Shown: piece by piece, positions 1-9,052 of the stretch | How positions within the stretch are numbered: position 1 is the stretch's first letter | Layout: every line of letters starts with the position of its first letter | Assembly: GCA_050013615.1 (NCBI GenBank) | Contig: JBEKEX010000002.1 | Span: 8,845 to 72,844, forward strand | DNA length: 64,000 nt | DNA from: JBEKEX01 sp050013615 | Lineage (GTDB): Bacteria; Chloroflexota; Anaerolineae; Anaerolineales; Anaerolineaceae | Reading direction: 5' to 3' | Made by a program: the position numbers and the translations under genes | The notes under the pieces: generated by a model | The model's input: the letters and a program-made list of their open reading frames with translations, nothing else | What the model was told of the DNA's origin: nothing | The model's database searches: none

Positions 1-1680
1 GAGGTGCGCAACGAGTCACTAGAAATGTTGAATGACCCGTTGTCATCACTCCCCGTCCCTGATACCAGCGTATAAGTGAACGTATCGCCCGCATCGGGGT
101 CGGCTGTGCCCAAGCTTCCGATCACGGTGTTTCCCGGTTGGTTTTCATCCACATTGGAATTGGAAAGGCTGATATCGGTAGGGGTCTCATTGACGTCGGT
201 TACAGAGACGGTAAAGACCTTCTCGGTGTAAAGCCCGCCCTGATCCGTCGAGCGCACCCGAACGGTGTAGCTGTTTTTAGTCTCATAGTCAAAGCTCGCC
301 GAAGTGCGCAGGGAGCTACCCGAAATATTGAATGACCCGTTATCGTCACTGCCTGTACCCGATACCAGTGCATAAGTGAATGTATTGCCCGAATCAGGGT
401 CGATACTGCTCAAGCTCCCCACCGTAGTATTCACTGCCGAGTTCTCTGCTACAGAATTGTTGGACAGGTTAATGTCGGTGGGTGCCTCATTAACATCGGC
501 TATAGAGATGGTAAAGGCTTTCTCAGTGTAAAGTCCACCCTGGTCTGTTGACCGTACGCGGATGGAATAGCTGCTCTTGGTCTCATAGTCGAAGCTGGCC
601 GAGGTCAATAGGGAGCCGCCCGAAATATTGAATGAGCCATTATCATCGCTTCCTGTCCCGGTGACCAACGTATAGGTGAACGTGTTGCCCGTATCCGGGT
701 CTGTAGTACTAAAGCTACCCACCGTGGTATTGGCAGGTCGATTCTCTGTCACGCTGGAATTCGAAAGACTGATATTGGTGGGAGTCTCGTTGACGTCAGT
801 TACCATGATCGTGAACACTTTTTCGTAATACAACCCGCCCTGATCGGTTGACCGTATGCGGATACTGTAACTGCTCTTGGTCTCATAATCGAAACTAGCC
901 GAAGTCCGCAGTGAGCCGCCCGAAATGTTGAAAGAGGCATTGTCCGTGCTGCCAGTCCCAATGACCAAAGTATAGGTGAAGGTATTGCCCGAATCGGGAT
1001 CCGTTGTCGTTAAGGCACCTACCGTCGTACCGCTTGGCTGATTCTCTGCTACGCTGGAATTGGAGAGGTTGATATCCGTGGGCGTCTCATTGACATTGGT
1101 CACTGTGACCGTAAGCGCTTTTTCGAAATACAACCCACCGCTATCCGTCGACCGCACCCGGACGCTATAGCTGTTCTTGGTTTCGTAATCGAAACTGGTC
1201 GACGTGCGCAATGAGCTGCCGGAAATATTGAAAGAGGCGTTATCCGTGCTGCCGGTCCCCGAGACCAGCGTATACGTGAAGGTGTCCCCCGCGTCCGGAT
1301 CGGTTGTCGTGAGCGCGCCGACCGTCGTATTGGCAGGTTGGTTCTCGGCCACGCTGCTGGGACTCAACGAAATATCGGTGGGCGCCCGGTTGGTGCTCGA
1401 CGCCGTGATCGTGAAGGCTTTCTCATAATACAGCCCGCCCTGGTCTGTCGAGCGCACCCTGACGGTATAACTGCCTGCTGCTAAGACTGCATTGGTCAGT
1501 AATTGGTTACTGGAGATTTGGAAACTGCCATTGTTCGTGCTGCCCGGCCCGCTTACCAGGGTGTAGGTGAACGTATTACCCACATCGGGGTCAGACGTCG
1601 AGAGTGTACCTACGGTGGTCCCTGAAGGCTGACCGGCAGCGATTGTGCTGGAACTTAAAGAAATATCATTCGGCGCAGAA
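1..1680. repeat. 300-bp tandem repeats encoding cadherin domains
   Basis: The segment encoding DISLS followed by Asn/Ser recurs near 180, 480, 780, 1080 and 1380 with a spacing of 300 bp (100 codons), and a diverged unit begins near 1670. Units vary mostly at third codon positions and at a few surface residues. The uniform length and absence of indels suggest recent expansion or homogenisation by recombination within the gene. Confidence 0.85.
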
Positions 1681-2672
1681 TTCCCGGGCTGCGTCTGGAA
1701 TTGCCAGGACTCTGACCAGGAATCACCCGCCGAATTGTGTGCCACTACCGCCCAATAATAGGTCCCCGAAGACAAACTGGTTGTATAAGAAGTGCCGGTT
1801 ATTCCCGACACATCGACTGTGGGGCTGTTAAGGTTGGAGTTAACCGAAACGATCAAGCGATACGATGTCGCATTGGAAGCAGCATTCCATTGGAACGTCG
1901 GAGAAGTACCCACGCCAGCCGCACCATCTGATGGGGCCACCAAAGTAGGAATGGCTGGTGGCGGCGTACCAATATACAAATAGACACCTTCATAACTCGC
2001 CAGGGCATTGTAACTATAATTGCTGCCGCCCCAGGTCCATAGAATGGACTGTCCTTCTGTCAATGAAGAGGTATCATACGAATATTGCGTACCCACTGTG
2101 CCGGTGGAATTTTCCACGCCAATGGTGGCGGAGTTACCGAATGAACGCGGATCGGTGAGCAATTGTCGATATTGCGTCCGGATGGCATTACTACCTTCAT
2201 ATAAGATGGCCTGAAAGGTCCCCATCGGCAAGCTACTGTTAAAGTATCCATAGTTCGTCCACTGCACGATCAATTCACGGTTGGGTGCAGTGCCAATGGT
2301 CAAGTATAAGATCGGTTGAGTGGTTACATTGTAAGACTCTAAATCGTCCCAAAATGGATAAATGCAGTTGTTCGGCGTGGCGGTGGTTGGAATGGGATTT
2401 TCAGTCCACTGGTTGGTCGCCTGTCCATTGAAACATAACAGGCCGTTGGTGGTAACCTGAAATTGGGAATAGGTATTCCCATAATAAGTGAAGTTGAAAC
2501 CGATGTTGAAATTCCCGCTGACGTTATCATCGCCGGTCAGGTTCGTGTTGTAAGCTGCATACTGAGTTTCAGGTGGCAACGCCTGGACATTGGATACGGG
2601 CACTGCAACTAGAATAATGGATAATACAAAAAGAGATGAAATGAAGATCCGAATACCCCGCCCAGTTACAAT
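1..2672 (-). CDS. secreted cadherin-repeat surface protein (3' end outside window)
   Basis: Reading the minus strand from about 2672 gives one open frame that leaves the window at base 1. The N-terminus is a hydrophobic Sec-type signal (IFISSLFVLSIILVAV) ending near SNVQA. About 200 residues follow that resemble a nidogen-like/beta-sandwich head (GFNFTYYGNTY, TTNGLLCFNG, WDDLES). Then comes an FN3-like stretch (PTFQWNAASNATSYRLIV) and at least five and a half tandem cadherin-type domains of 100 residues (DISLS, SDPDVGNTFTYTLVSG, YTVRVRSTDQGGLY). Such repeats usually bind calcium and act in adhesion outside the cell. No ATG, GTG or TTG lies between the in-frame stop at 2733-2735 and the signal peptide. 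The boundary given is a guessed ATT start, so an unusual start or a small sequence error near 2670 is likely. Confidence 0.85.
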   Translation of the reverse strand, partial: MVTGRGIRIFISSLFVLSIILVAVPVSNVQALPPETQYAAYNTNLTGDDNVSGNFNIGFNFTYYGNTYSQFQVTTNGLLCFNGQATNQWTENPIPTTATPNNCIYPFWDDLESYNVTTQPILYLTIGTAPNRELIVQWTNYGYFNSSLPMGTFQAILYEGSNAIRTQYRQLLTDPRSFGNSATIGVENSTGTVGTQYSYDTSSLTEGQSILWTWGGSNYSYNALASYEGVYLYIGTPPPAIPTLVAPSDGAAGVGTSPTFQWNAASNATSYRLIVSVNSNLNSPTVDVSGITGTSYTTSLSSGTYYWAVVAHNSAGDSWSESWQFQTQPGNSAPNDISLSSSTIAAGQPSGTTVGTLSTSDPDVGNTFTYTLVSGPGSTNNGSFQISSNQLLTNAVLAAGSYTVRVRSTDQGGLYYEKAFTITASSTNRAPTDISLSPSSVAENQPANTTVGALTTTDPDAGDTFTYTLVSGTGSTDNASFNISGSSLRTSTSFDYETKNSYSVRVRSTDSGGLYFEKALTVTVTNVNETPTDINLSNSSVAENQPSGTTVGALTTTDPDSGNTFTYTLVIGTGSTDNASFNISGGSLRTSASFDYETKSSYSIRIRSTDQGGLYYEKVFTIMVTDVNETPTNISLSNSSVTENRPANTTVGSFSTTDPDTGNTFTYTLVTGTGSDDNGSFNISGGSLLTSASFDYETKSSYSIRVRSTDQGGLYTEKAFTISIADVNEAPTDINLSNNSVAENSAVNTTVGSLSSIDPDSGNTFTYALVSGTGSDDNGSFNISGSSLRTSASFDYETKNSYTVRVRSTDQGGLYTEKVFTVSVTDVNETPTDISLSNSNVDENQPGNTVIGSLGTADPDAGDTFTYTLVSGTGSDDNGSFNISSDSLRT

Positions 2673-2883
2673 GCAACCTACATGCCAGCTTTTCCAAAGC
2701 TGAGAGTCTATTATATTTTTAAATAAATCTAATCATAAACTATTGTGATATTTGCCCATAAACACTGTATCGATGTAACTATTTTTAAACCCCAGATCAA
2801 AGACTTCATCTATAACTGGCATACAACTTGCTAGGATTAACTTACTCGTTTTGCAAACTCTGAAGGGCATCACAGAAGGCACG

Positions 2884-4527
2884 ATGAAGAACCTCATCTT
2901 TCGCTTGTTCGTGACGGTTGGCATATTGGTGGTTGCGGCTGTCTTGATTCTTAGGGCCACGCCCCTGGACGGGCGCCTGGACGGCTTTGGCGTTAACCTC
3001 CCCACCCGGCCGCAGCCCAGCTTGTACCCGGCGGCATTGGACGAGCTTTCGAAATTGAACGTACGCTGGGTGCGGGTCGAGTTTCCCTGGGACGAGATCG
3101 AACCATCTCCCAACGCCTATCAATGGACTTTTACAACGGATTCGACCTTCCGCGACCTGGATGCGTTGGTCAGCCAGGCGCAACAGCGCAGTCTTAACAT
3201 GGTCGCAGTGCTGGATGGCGGCCCGGTCTATTTGTCCCACCAAATGCCCAACTCGCCGGTCAACTCCGACGACCTGCTGACCCGCTGGCGCTTGTACGTG
3301 CAGGCCGTGGTGCAGCGTTATGGCAGCCAGATCCATGTCTGGCAGATCGGCAATGACGTTAATACGTATCAAGGTTGGGGCAGTGTGGTCTTCCCAACAG
3401 CTTCCGACGCTTCGGCCACTCCTGATCCAACTCTTTATGCCAAGCTACTCCAGGCAGCCTATGAGATCATCAAAGCCGCCAACCCCGGCGACACGGTCGT
3501 TTTGAGCGGCCTCTCGTTCACCGGCAACGGCGATTGCATCACCAGCCCTTATGCCTACCTGGGCCAACTCGACGCCGCCGGCGCTTGGGACAATTTCGAC
3601 GTGGCAGCCATGAACCTGTGGTGGGGGTCTGGCTCCCCTGAACAGATCACCAACCGCGGCTCGGCTTTCAATCCACAGACCGGAGCCTGTTTGCAGGGAC
3701 AATCGATGCAGACCGATCTCATCAACGAAGTGCGCTCTTTCAAGCAATTGATCCTGCAGTTTGGGGATAAGCCGTTGTGGGTCACGGCCACGGGTTGGCA
3801 GCAAAGTGACCTGCAAGCCCAGGCAACCCAAGCTGGCATCGACGTTGGCGTGGCCGAAGCTAATGACGTAATTCGCACGCTCGTGCCGATCCTTTCGGAA
3901 CCGGGGGTGCAAAAGGTGTTCTGGCAAAGCCTGCCGGACATCCCGCAAAACCCGGGATATCCAACAACGGCCGCGGGACAGCAAGCGCTTTCCAACCTGG
4001 GTTCCCTGCTGACCGGCAGCCAACCACTCGGCCAACGCCAGGGGCAGCAGGCAGGCAGCGCTGTCTATGAATACCGCTTCCAAAAGGACGGCCGCTTGAT
4101 CTCTTTCATCTGGCGGTCGACCGGCGGTGTAGCTGCCCAGCCCGTCATTGTGACCAGCCTGAATGATGAATCTGTCACCACCTATCCGGCAAGCGCAGCC
4201 GGTCTGAGCGGCAGCACCGGCACTTCGCAATCCCCCGCCAGTGACGGGACACTGGCGCTCAATGTCAACGAAGACCCGATCGTTTTGGTGGCGCAATCTC
4301 CCGACCTGATCCAACGCGGCGAGGCAGCGGTCGAAGACCGCATTGCTGCCTGGCGCGACGGCCTGACCGCCATGGGCAACCATTGGCTGGACGAATTGCG
4401 CATCTCTGCCACCAATGCCGTCAGTGCCTGGCTGCGCAACCTGGGGCAGCAGATCGTCGAATCGGTGGTCAACCAATTCTCACAATGGTTCAACAAAGCA
4501 CTGGGGCAGATCGGCACCTCCAAATGA
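2884..4527 (+). CDS. membrane-anchored glycoside hydrolase-fold protein, probably inactive
   Basis: The start is the ATG at 2884, preceded by AGAAGG at a good distance; an upstream TTG at 2851 has no such site. The 547-residue product starts with one membrane segment (IFRLFVTVGILVVAAVLIL). A TIM-barrel glycosidase-like domain follows, close to the GH5/GH39 type (GFGVNLP, WVRVEFPWDEIEPS, HVWQIGNDVN, PLWVTATGWQQ). In clan GH-A the acid/base Glu sits in an Asn-Glu pair at the end of strand 4 and the nucleophile Glu near a TE-x-GW motif at strand 7. Here those places read ND and TATGW, so both glutamates seem lost. The C-terminal ~60 residues form an amphipathic helix-rich tail. A carbohydrate-binding or pseudoenzyme role outside the membrane is inferred. 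Confidence 0.7.
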   Translation: MKNLIFRLFVTVGILVVAAVLILRATPLDGRLDGFGVNLPTRPQPSLYPAALDELSKLNVRWVRVEFPWDEIEPSPNAYQWTFTTDSTFRDLDALVSQAQQRSLNMVAVLDGGPVYLSHQMPNSPVNSDDLLTRWRLYVQAVVQRYGSQIHVWQIGNDVNTYQGWGSVVFPTASDASATPDPTLYAKLLQAAYEIIKAANPGDTVVLSGLSFTGNGDCITSPYAYLGQLDAAGAWDNFDVAAMNLWWGSGSPEQITNRGSAFNPQTGACLQGQSMQTDLINEVRSFKQLILQFGDKPLWVTATGWQQSDLQAQATQAGIDVGVAEANDVIRTLVPILSEPGVQKVFWQSLPDIPQNPGYPTTAAGQQALSNLGSLLTGSQPLGQRQGQQAGSAVYEYRFQKDGRLISFIWRSTGGVAAQPVIVTSLNDESVTTYPASAAGLSGSTGTSQSPASDGTLALNVNEDPIVLVAQSPDLIQRGEAAVEDRIAAWRDGLTAMGNHWLDELRISATNAVSAWLRNLGQQIVESVVNQFSQWFNKALGQIGTSK

Positions 4528-4625
4528 ACGAGCGCTTCGAAATTCGTACCTTCTTTGAGGTAAAATCTTTTTAGCCAATTAATCTATCTGTATTGGTCTA
4601 TTATGGGTGTAAAAAGGTGAATCCC

Positions 4626-5741
4626 ATGAAACTCAACCGCTACTTACCTGCCATTATCATTGCTGCCGTGGTGATCGTCACGGCCGTCATGTTCACCGTG
4701 GTGGCGCTTGCCGGTCATCACCCCACCGTCGCCCCCACTGAAACGGCTGTGCTAGGCACACCAACAGCCGGCTCCACTGCAACGCCGCTCGCCACTGCGA
4801 CCAACACCCCCGCCCCCACACCGCAAGCCATCGGCCCAACGAACGCGGCAGCGATCAAGCAGGTTGCCCAGCTCGCCCTCACCAACAGCGGGCGCATCAT
4901 CTGGGCGCTGGACGGCAAGACGTTCACCGTGACCACGACCGACGGCTACGTGCAATACGACGCCCGCTCCCTGCAGGTGCTGCACACGGTGCAGTTTCAG
5001 TCGCCGGTTCAATTGCTGGATGTCTCGCCGGATGGCAGCACCATCGCCATCTCGCCCGATATGGTCAACGTGGAACTGCGCGACATCACTGGCACCCAGG
5101 TAAAACTGGACATCAAGCCGGGTTACAGCCAAAACTACGGTGCCAGCTTCTCACCGGATGGGAAGACCCTGCTCACGCCCGCCTTCGATACCTGGCAGTC
5201 GGACCTTTGGAACGTGGTGACCGGGCAAAAAATCAATTCCTTGACCGGCTTCACCACCAATTCCTCGAATTACACTGCCCGCATCCTTAATAACAAGTTG
5301 ATCGTGTGGACTGCGGATGCCACCGCACAGCTCCAGGAGATCAACAGCAGTCTGATGGGGCCAAGCTTCATCCACGAGGATGCCATCAAAGACGTGGCAC
5401 TCTCACCGGATGGGAAGATCCTGGCTACCACTGCTGCCGGTTCCCTCAACGGCCAACTGGTTCCACTCGTCTATTTGTGGGATGCCAAGAGCGGAAATAA
5501 CATTGCCAAACTACCGCCGACCACCAGCTCCGGCCAGATCGCTTTTTCGCCGGATGGCAGCCTGTTGGCGGCCGCCGACGGGAAAACAATCGACATCTGG
5601 AATATCAGCACAAAGCAACTGGCCGCCCAATTAACAGGGTCAACCGATTCCGTGTATGATGTCGCTTTTTCACCCGATGGCAGCACGCTCGTCTCGACCG
5701 GTTACGACAACATGGTACGCGTCTGGCAATTAGCACCATGA
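4626..5741 (+). CDS. membrane-anchored WD40-like beta-propeller protein
   Basis: The start is the ATG at 4626 behind AAAAGGTG; a longer TTG start at 4593 is less likely. The 371-residue protein has an N-terminal membrane segment (YLPAIIIAAVVIVTAVMFTVVAL), a Thr/Pro/Ala-rich linker of about 40 residues typical of surface proteins, and then a propeller with recurring SPDG motifs (VSPDGSTIAIS, SFSPDGKTLLTP, ALSPDGKILATT, AFSPDGSLLAAAD, AFSPDGSTLVST) each ending in a WD/WN/WQ-type strand. It lies 98 bases after the glycosidase-like gene on the same strand and may be transcribed with it. WD40 propellers bind partners and are not enzymes. The partner is unknown. Confidence 0.75.
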   Translation: MKLNRYLPAIIIAAVVIVTAVMFTVVALAGHHPTVAPTETAVLGTPTAGSTATPLATATNTPAPTPQAIGPTNAAAIKQVAQLALTNSGRIIWALDGKTFTVTTTDGYVQYDARSLQVLHTVQFQSPVQLLDVSPDGSTIAISPDMVNVELRDITGTQVKLDIKPGYSQNYGASFSPDGKTLLTPAFDTWQSDLWNVVTGQKINSLTGFTTNSSNYTARILNNKLIVWTADATAQLQEINSSLMGPSFIHEDAIKDVALSPDGKILATTAAGSLNGQLVPLVYLWDAKSGNNIAKLPPTTSSGQIAFSPDGSLLAAADGKTIDIWNISTKQLAAQLTGSTDSVYDVAFSPDGSTLVSTGYDNMVRVWQLAP

Positions 5742-5827
5742 TTTGATCATACTCAAGCCGATCAGCAGGAATCGGCGCTCCAAGAAACAGAGCTTTTTCC
5801 TGCCATTAATCAAACAATTTACATTCA

Positions 5828-5876
5828 CCCTCCCTGGGTTTCCTTTGAAATTATTTCAGGAAAAATCCAGGGAGGG
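5828..5876. repeat. 49-bp near-perfect inverted repeat in an intergenic region
   Basis: CCCTCCCTGG at 5828-5837 pairs with CCAGGGAGGG at 5867-5876. The pairing continues inward through TTTCCT/AGGAAA and a shorter inner helix, giving a long hairpin. Neither side is followed by a clear T-run, so it is not a textbook terminator. It may end the propeller gene transcript, or be a small palindromic repeat element. The 313-base gap between 5741 and 6055 holds no other recognisable feature except GAGAGG before the next start. Confidence 0.6.
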
Positions 5877-6054
5877 ATGATTTTAATCTCCGTTCCACCC
5901 ATTTTAGTCAGGCTCATGACAGTACAAAACCAGCGCCAGGGCTTGCAGTGCGTGCTATACTGGGGAAAACGATAGCTGGATATGTAAGGTAATTTATATC
6001 CTATTAGAAAACTCGATAGCTCATTATTGGTGTTATTAACCACAGGAGAGGTAT

Positions 6055-7428
6055 ATGAAAAATACAATGTCAACATCCGTTGAGCAGGTCGTCGAGCCAG
6101 CTGTCGAACAGGCCACAGCACTGTTGGAACGCATTTTCCCCCAACCGCGTGATTTCAGCATCCGCTTGTGGGACCAAACCGAGCTGCCGGCTCAAGCCAA
6201 ACCGATCTTCACGCTGATATTGACCCACCCGGGGGCGTTGCGCCGCATGTTCACCCCACCCCTCGAACTGAGCTTCGGGGAAGCATATATCTACGGCGAC
6301 ATCGACGTGGAAGGCGATATTTTTGCCATGTTCGATCTGGCAATGATGCTTGGCAACCGGCATTTCTCCGCCACCGAAGTGGCAAACTTATTGCGAGAGA
6401 TCCAGCGCCTGCCCAATACCGGCCCGCGGCGCACAATCACACGCCGCCCCATCGAGCTGCACGGAGAAGTGCATTCCCGCCAGCGCGATCAGGCAGCCGT
6501 CCGCTTCCACTATGACGTGGGCAACGAATTCTATTCTCTGTGGCTGGACCACAACATGCAATATTCCTGTGCCTATTTCCCGGAAGGCACGGAAAGCCTG
6601 GATGTTGCCCAAGAGAAAAAGATGCGACACATCTATCGCAAGCTTCGGCTGAAGCCCGGTGAGTGCCTGCTCGACATCGGCTGCGGTTGGGGCGGCCTGG
6701 CGATCAATGCCGCGCAGCAATACGGTGTGGAGGTGTTGGGGGTGACGTTGAGCGAGAAGCAAGCCAATTATGCACAAGCCTGGATCAAGAAGCTTGGACT
6801 GGAAGACCGCGTCCATGTGGAAATGCGCGACTACCGCGACCTGGAGAATGCCTCCTTTGATAAGGTCGTCAGCGTCGGCATGTTCGAGCACGTCGGCCGC
6901 ACCCACTTGCCCGAATATTTCACCCAAGTCTCACGGTTGCTCAAGCCGGGCGGATTGTTCCTCAACCATGGCATTGCCCGCAGCGGTCAACCCGACGATC
7001 TTGGCCTTCTGAAAGGGCTTGGCGGTCATCCTTCTGCGCTTGCCGCGGGCCAGGATTATTTCGAACGCAAAGTGTTGGGCAGCGGATCGTTCTCACAGCA
7101 CTACATCTTCCCGGATGGCGAATTGGAGCCGGTTAGCGAAGTCAATCTGATCGCCGAAGCGGCCGGTTTCGAGGTGCGTGATGTGGAGAACCTCCGCGAG
7201 CATTATGCGCTGACCCTGCACCAGTGGGTGCGCCGTCTGGACGAACATCACGCCGAGGCCGCCAAACTGGTCGACGAAACGGTCTATCGCACCTGGCGGT
7301 TGTACATGAGCTTTAGTGCCCGTCAGTTCGAAACAGTGCAGATATGCATCAATCAATCGCTGTTGGCCAAGCCGCGCACCGGCGGCAAGGTGGACTTGCC
7401 GATGAGCCGGGCGGATCTTTACCAATAA
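6055..7428 (+). CDS. cfa: cyclopropane-fatty-acyl-phospholipid synthase
   Basis: The 457-residue product transfers a methylene group from S-adenosylmethionine to double bonds of membrane phospholipid acyl chains. The N-terminal ~150 residues match the family's lipid-binding part (LSFGEAYIYGDIDVEGD). The typical HYDVGNEFYSLWLD and MQYSCAYF motifs follow. The SAM-binding loop LLDIGCGWGG lies near residue 202, then GVTLSEKQ and SVGMFEHVG. The C-terminal LHQWVRRLDEH and YRTWRLYMS motifs are intact. The start has AGGAGAGG upstream. It is a single gene with its own terminator and seems intact and ordinary. Confidence 0.93.
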   Translation: MKNTMSTSVEQVVEPAVEQATALLERIFPQPRDFSIRLWDQTELPAQAKPIFTLILTHPGALRRMFTPPLELSFGEAYIYGDIDVEGDIFAMFDLAMMLGNRHFSATEVANLLREIQRLPNTGPRRTITRRPIELHGEVHSRQRDQAAVRFHYDVGNEFYSLWLDHNMQYSCAYFPEGTESLDVAQEKKMRHIYRKLRLKPGECLLDIGCGWGGLAINAAQQYGVEVLGVTLSEKQANYAQAWIKKLGLEDRVHVEMRDYRDLENASFDKVVSVGMFEHVGRTHLPEYFTQVSRLLKPGGLFLNHGIARSGQPDDLGLLKGLGGHPSALAAGQDYFERKVLGSGSFSQHYIFPDGELEPVSEVNLIAEAAGFEVRDVENLREHYALTLHQWVRRLDEHHAEAAKLVDETVYRTWRLYMSFSARQFETVQICINQSLLAKPRTGGKVDLPMSRADLYQ

Positions 7429-7470
7429 AAATACTCTGAATGTGAACCCGATCAACCTTCAAACCCTCGT

Positions 7471-7510
7471 CATCCATCAAGGGACATGATTTCTTGATGG
7501 ATGGTTGTTT
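7471..7510 (+). terminator. rho-independent terminator after cfa
   Basis: CATCCATCAAG at 7471-7481 pairs perfectly with CTTGATGGATG at 7493-7503 and is followed by GTTGTTTTT. Confidence 0.85.
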
Positions 7511-7677
7511 TTGCCCTAATATAGCCCAAATTGCTTGCATTTCCCCAAGGAAATTCGTTCCGGTGCCACAGGACGGTTGTCACTATCTGTTTTTTGCCAA
7601 AGTGCATCATAATCATTAATGTTCCGTAATATTCCTGTAATTGCCTAAATTCTCAACATTCAACCAAGGAGGAAAGT

Positions 7678-7917
7678 ATGCCCGTCAAGGGTACTATCGT
7701 CGTCGACGAACGCCTCTGCAAGGGCTGCGAGCTATGTGTGGGCGCCTGCCCTCAGCAAGTCATAGCCCTGGCAATGGATCGTCTGACCCCCAAAGGGTAT
7801 CACCCCGCTTTCTTGATCGCTGAAGGCTGCACCGGCTGCGCGGTCTGTGCACTTGTCTGCCCTGAAGCTGCCATCACAGTTTACCGTGAGGGCGCCAGAG
7901 TCAAAGCCGCGGTGTAG
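7678..7917 (+). CDS. korD: 2-oxoacid:ferredoxin oxidoreductase, 4Fe-4S ferredoxin subunit
   Basis: A 79-residue 2[4Fe-4S] ferredoxin-like protein with two cluster motifs, CKGCELCVGACP and CTGCAVCALVCP. It is the first gene of a four-gene operon (delta, alpha, beta, gamma) with 10-12 base gaps and strong AGGAGG-like sites. In this enzyme class the subunit carries electrons from the TPP/iron-sulfur core to external ferredoxin. The start is preceded by AAGGAGGAAAGT. Confidence 0.9.
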   Translation: MPVKGTIVVDERLCKGCELCVGACPQQVIALAMDRLTPKGYHPAFLIAEGCTGCAVCALVCPEAAITVYREGARVKAAV

Positions 7918-7927
7918 GAGGAAAAGC

Positions 7928-9040
7928 ATGGCGAAACAGTTGTGGAAAGGCAATGAAGCAGTAGCTGAAGCAGCGGTGCGCGCCGGGTTGCAAGCCTATT
8001 TCGGTTACCCTATCACCCCGCAGACTGAAACCTTGGAATATCTCTCCAAACGCATGCCCGAACTGGGGCGTGCCTTTGTCCAGGCTGAAAGTGAGCTGGG
8101 CGCCATTAACATGGTGTATGGTGCGGCTTGCACCGGCGCCCGCGTGATGACCTCCTCTTCCAGCCCCGGCATCAGCTTGATGATGGAAGGACTGTCCTAT
8201 ATCGCCGGTACCGAGATTCCCATGGTGATCGTGGACGTGATGCGCGGTGGTCCTGGCTTGGGCAACATCGCCCCCTCCCAGGGCGATTACAACCAGATCG
8301 TCCACGGCGGCGGGCACGGCGATTATTTTCCCATCGTCCTCGCACCTGCCAGCGTACAGGAATCGGTCGACCTGATGGCCTTAGCCTTCGACCTGGCAGA
8401 AAAATATCGTGCCATTTGCGCCGTGCTCACCGACGGCAGCATCGGTCAAATGATGGAACCGGCTGAATTGCCTCCGATGATGCCGGTGCGCACCACCTAC
8501 GCCGATTGGGCTGCCACCGGCGCAAAAGGGCGCGAGCGGAATATCCTTACCTCCATCCAGTTGGAGCCTCCTCTGGAAGAGGTGGTCAATTTCCGCCTGG
8601 CCCGCCGTCAACAGGAGATCCAGGCCAAGGAAGTGCGCTTCAAAGAGTATTATTTGGAGGACGCCGAATTCGCTGTGGTCGGTTTTGGCTCGGCCGGGCG
8701 CGTGGCAATGACCGCCGTGCGGGCTGCCCGAGCCGAAGGCATCAAGGTTGGCCTGCTGCGCCCGATTACGCTCAGTCCCTTCCCGGTCAAAGAACTGGAA
8801 GAGCTGGGCAAGCGCCTCAAAGGCATGTTAGTGGTTGAAATGAACTCCGGCCAGATGCTGGAAGACGTGCTACTGGCAACCCAATTCCGCCTGCCGGTGG
8901 AGTTTTACGGCCGCATGGGCGGTATGATGCCGCTGCCGGATGAAGTGCTGGCGGAGATCCACGAATTGGCAAAAGGCCCCAAGAAGCAGGACGGCCATCC
9001 GCGCGACCGCTGGCTGAAACGCATGGAAGCGATTGTCTAG
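7928..9040 (+). CDS. korA: 2-oxoacid:ferredoxin oxidoreductase, alpha subunit
   Basis: The 370-residue subunit starts at the ATG at 7928 behind TAGGAGGAAAAGC. The pyrimidine-binding domain is at the N-terminus (GNEAVAEAAVRAG, YFGYPITPQTE, ESELGAINMVYGAA), with GARVMTSSSSPGISLM typical of this family. A transketolase C-like domain is at the C-terminus (VVGFGSAGR, GLLRPITLSPFP, EMNSGQM). The complex oxidatively decarboxylates a 2-oxoacid to acyl-CoA and reduced ferredoxin, or runs in reverse. The substrate (2-oxoglutarate, pyruvate or branched-chain oxoacids) cannot be read from the sequence. The kor symbol is therefore provisional, and vor or another label is possible. Confidence 0.9.
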   Translation: MAKQLWKGNEAVAEAAVRAGLQAYFGYPITPQTETLEYLSKRMPELGRAFVQAESELGAINMVYGAACTGARVMTSSSSPGISLMMEGLSYIAGTEIPMVIVDVMRGGPGLGNIAPSQGDYNQIVHGGGHGDYFPIVLAPASVQESVDLMALAFDLAEKYRAICAVLTDGSIGQMMEPAELPPMMPVRTTYADWAATGAKGRERNILTSIQLEPPLEEVVNFRLARRQQEIQAKEVRFKEYYLEDAEFAVVGFGSAGRVAMTAVRAARAEGIKVGLLRPITLSPFPVKELEELGKRLKGMLVVEMNSGQMLEDVLLATQFRLPVEFYGRMGGMMPLPDEVLAEIHELAKGPKKQDGHPRDRWLKRMEAIV

Positions 9041-9052
9041 GAGATGATAGAT

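Noticed and set aside
1..1680. Regular 300-bp repeats considered as a CRISPR or satellite array
   Set aside because: Units are fully coding, keep the reading frame and encode cadherin-like domains.
138..2214. Many short plus-strand frames across the left 2.2 kb
   Set aside because: They lie opposite the cadherin-repeat gene and follow its 300-bp period; the minus strand gives the sensible protein.
3445..4476. 343-residue minus-strand frame
   Set aside because: Opposite the glycosidase-fold gene; low-complexity protein with no motif; a shadow of a GC-rich gene.
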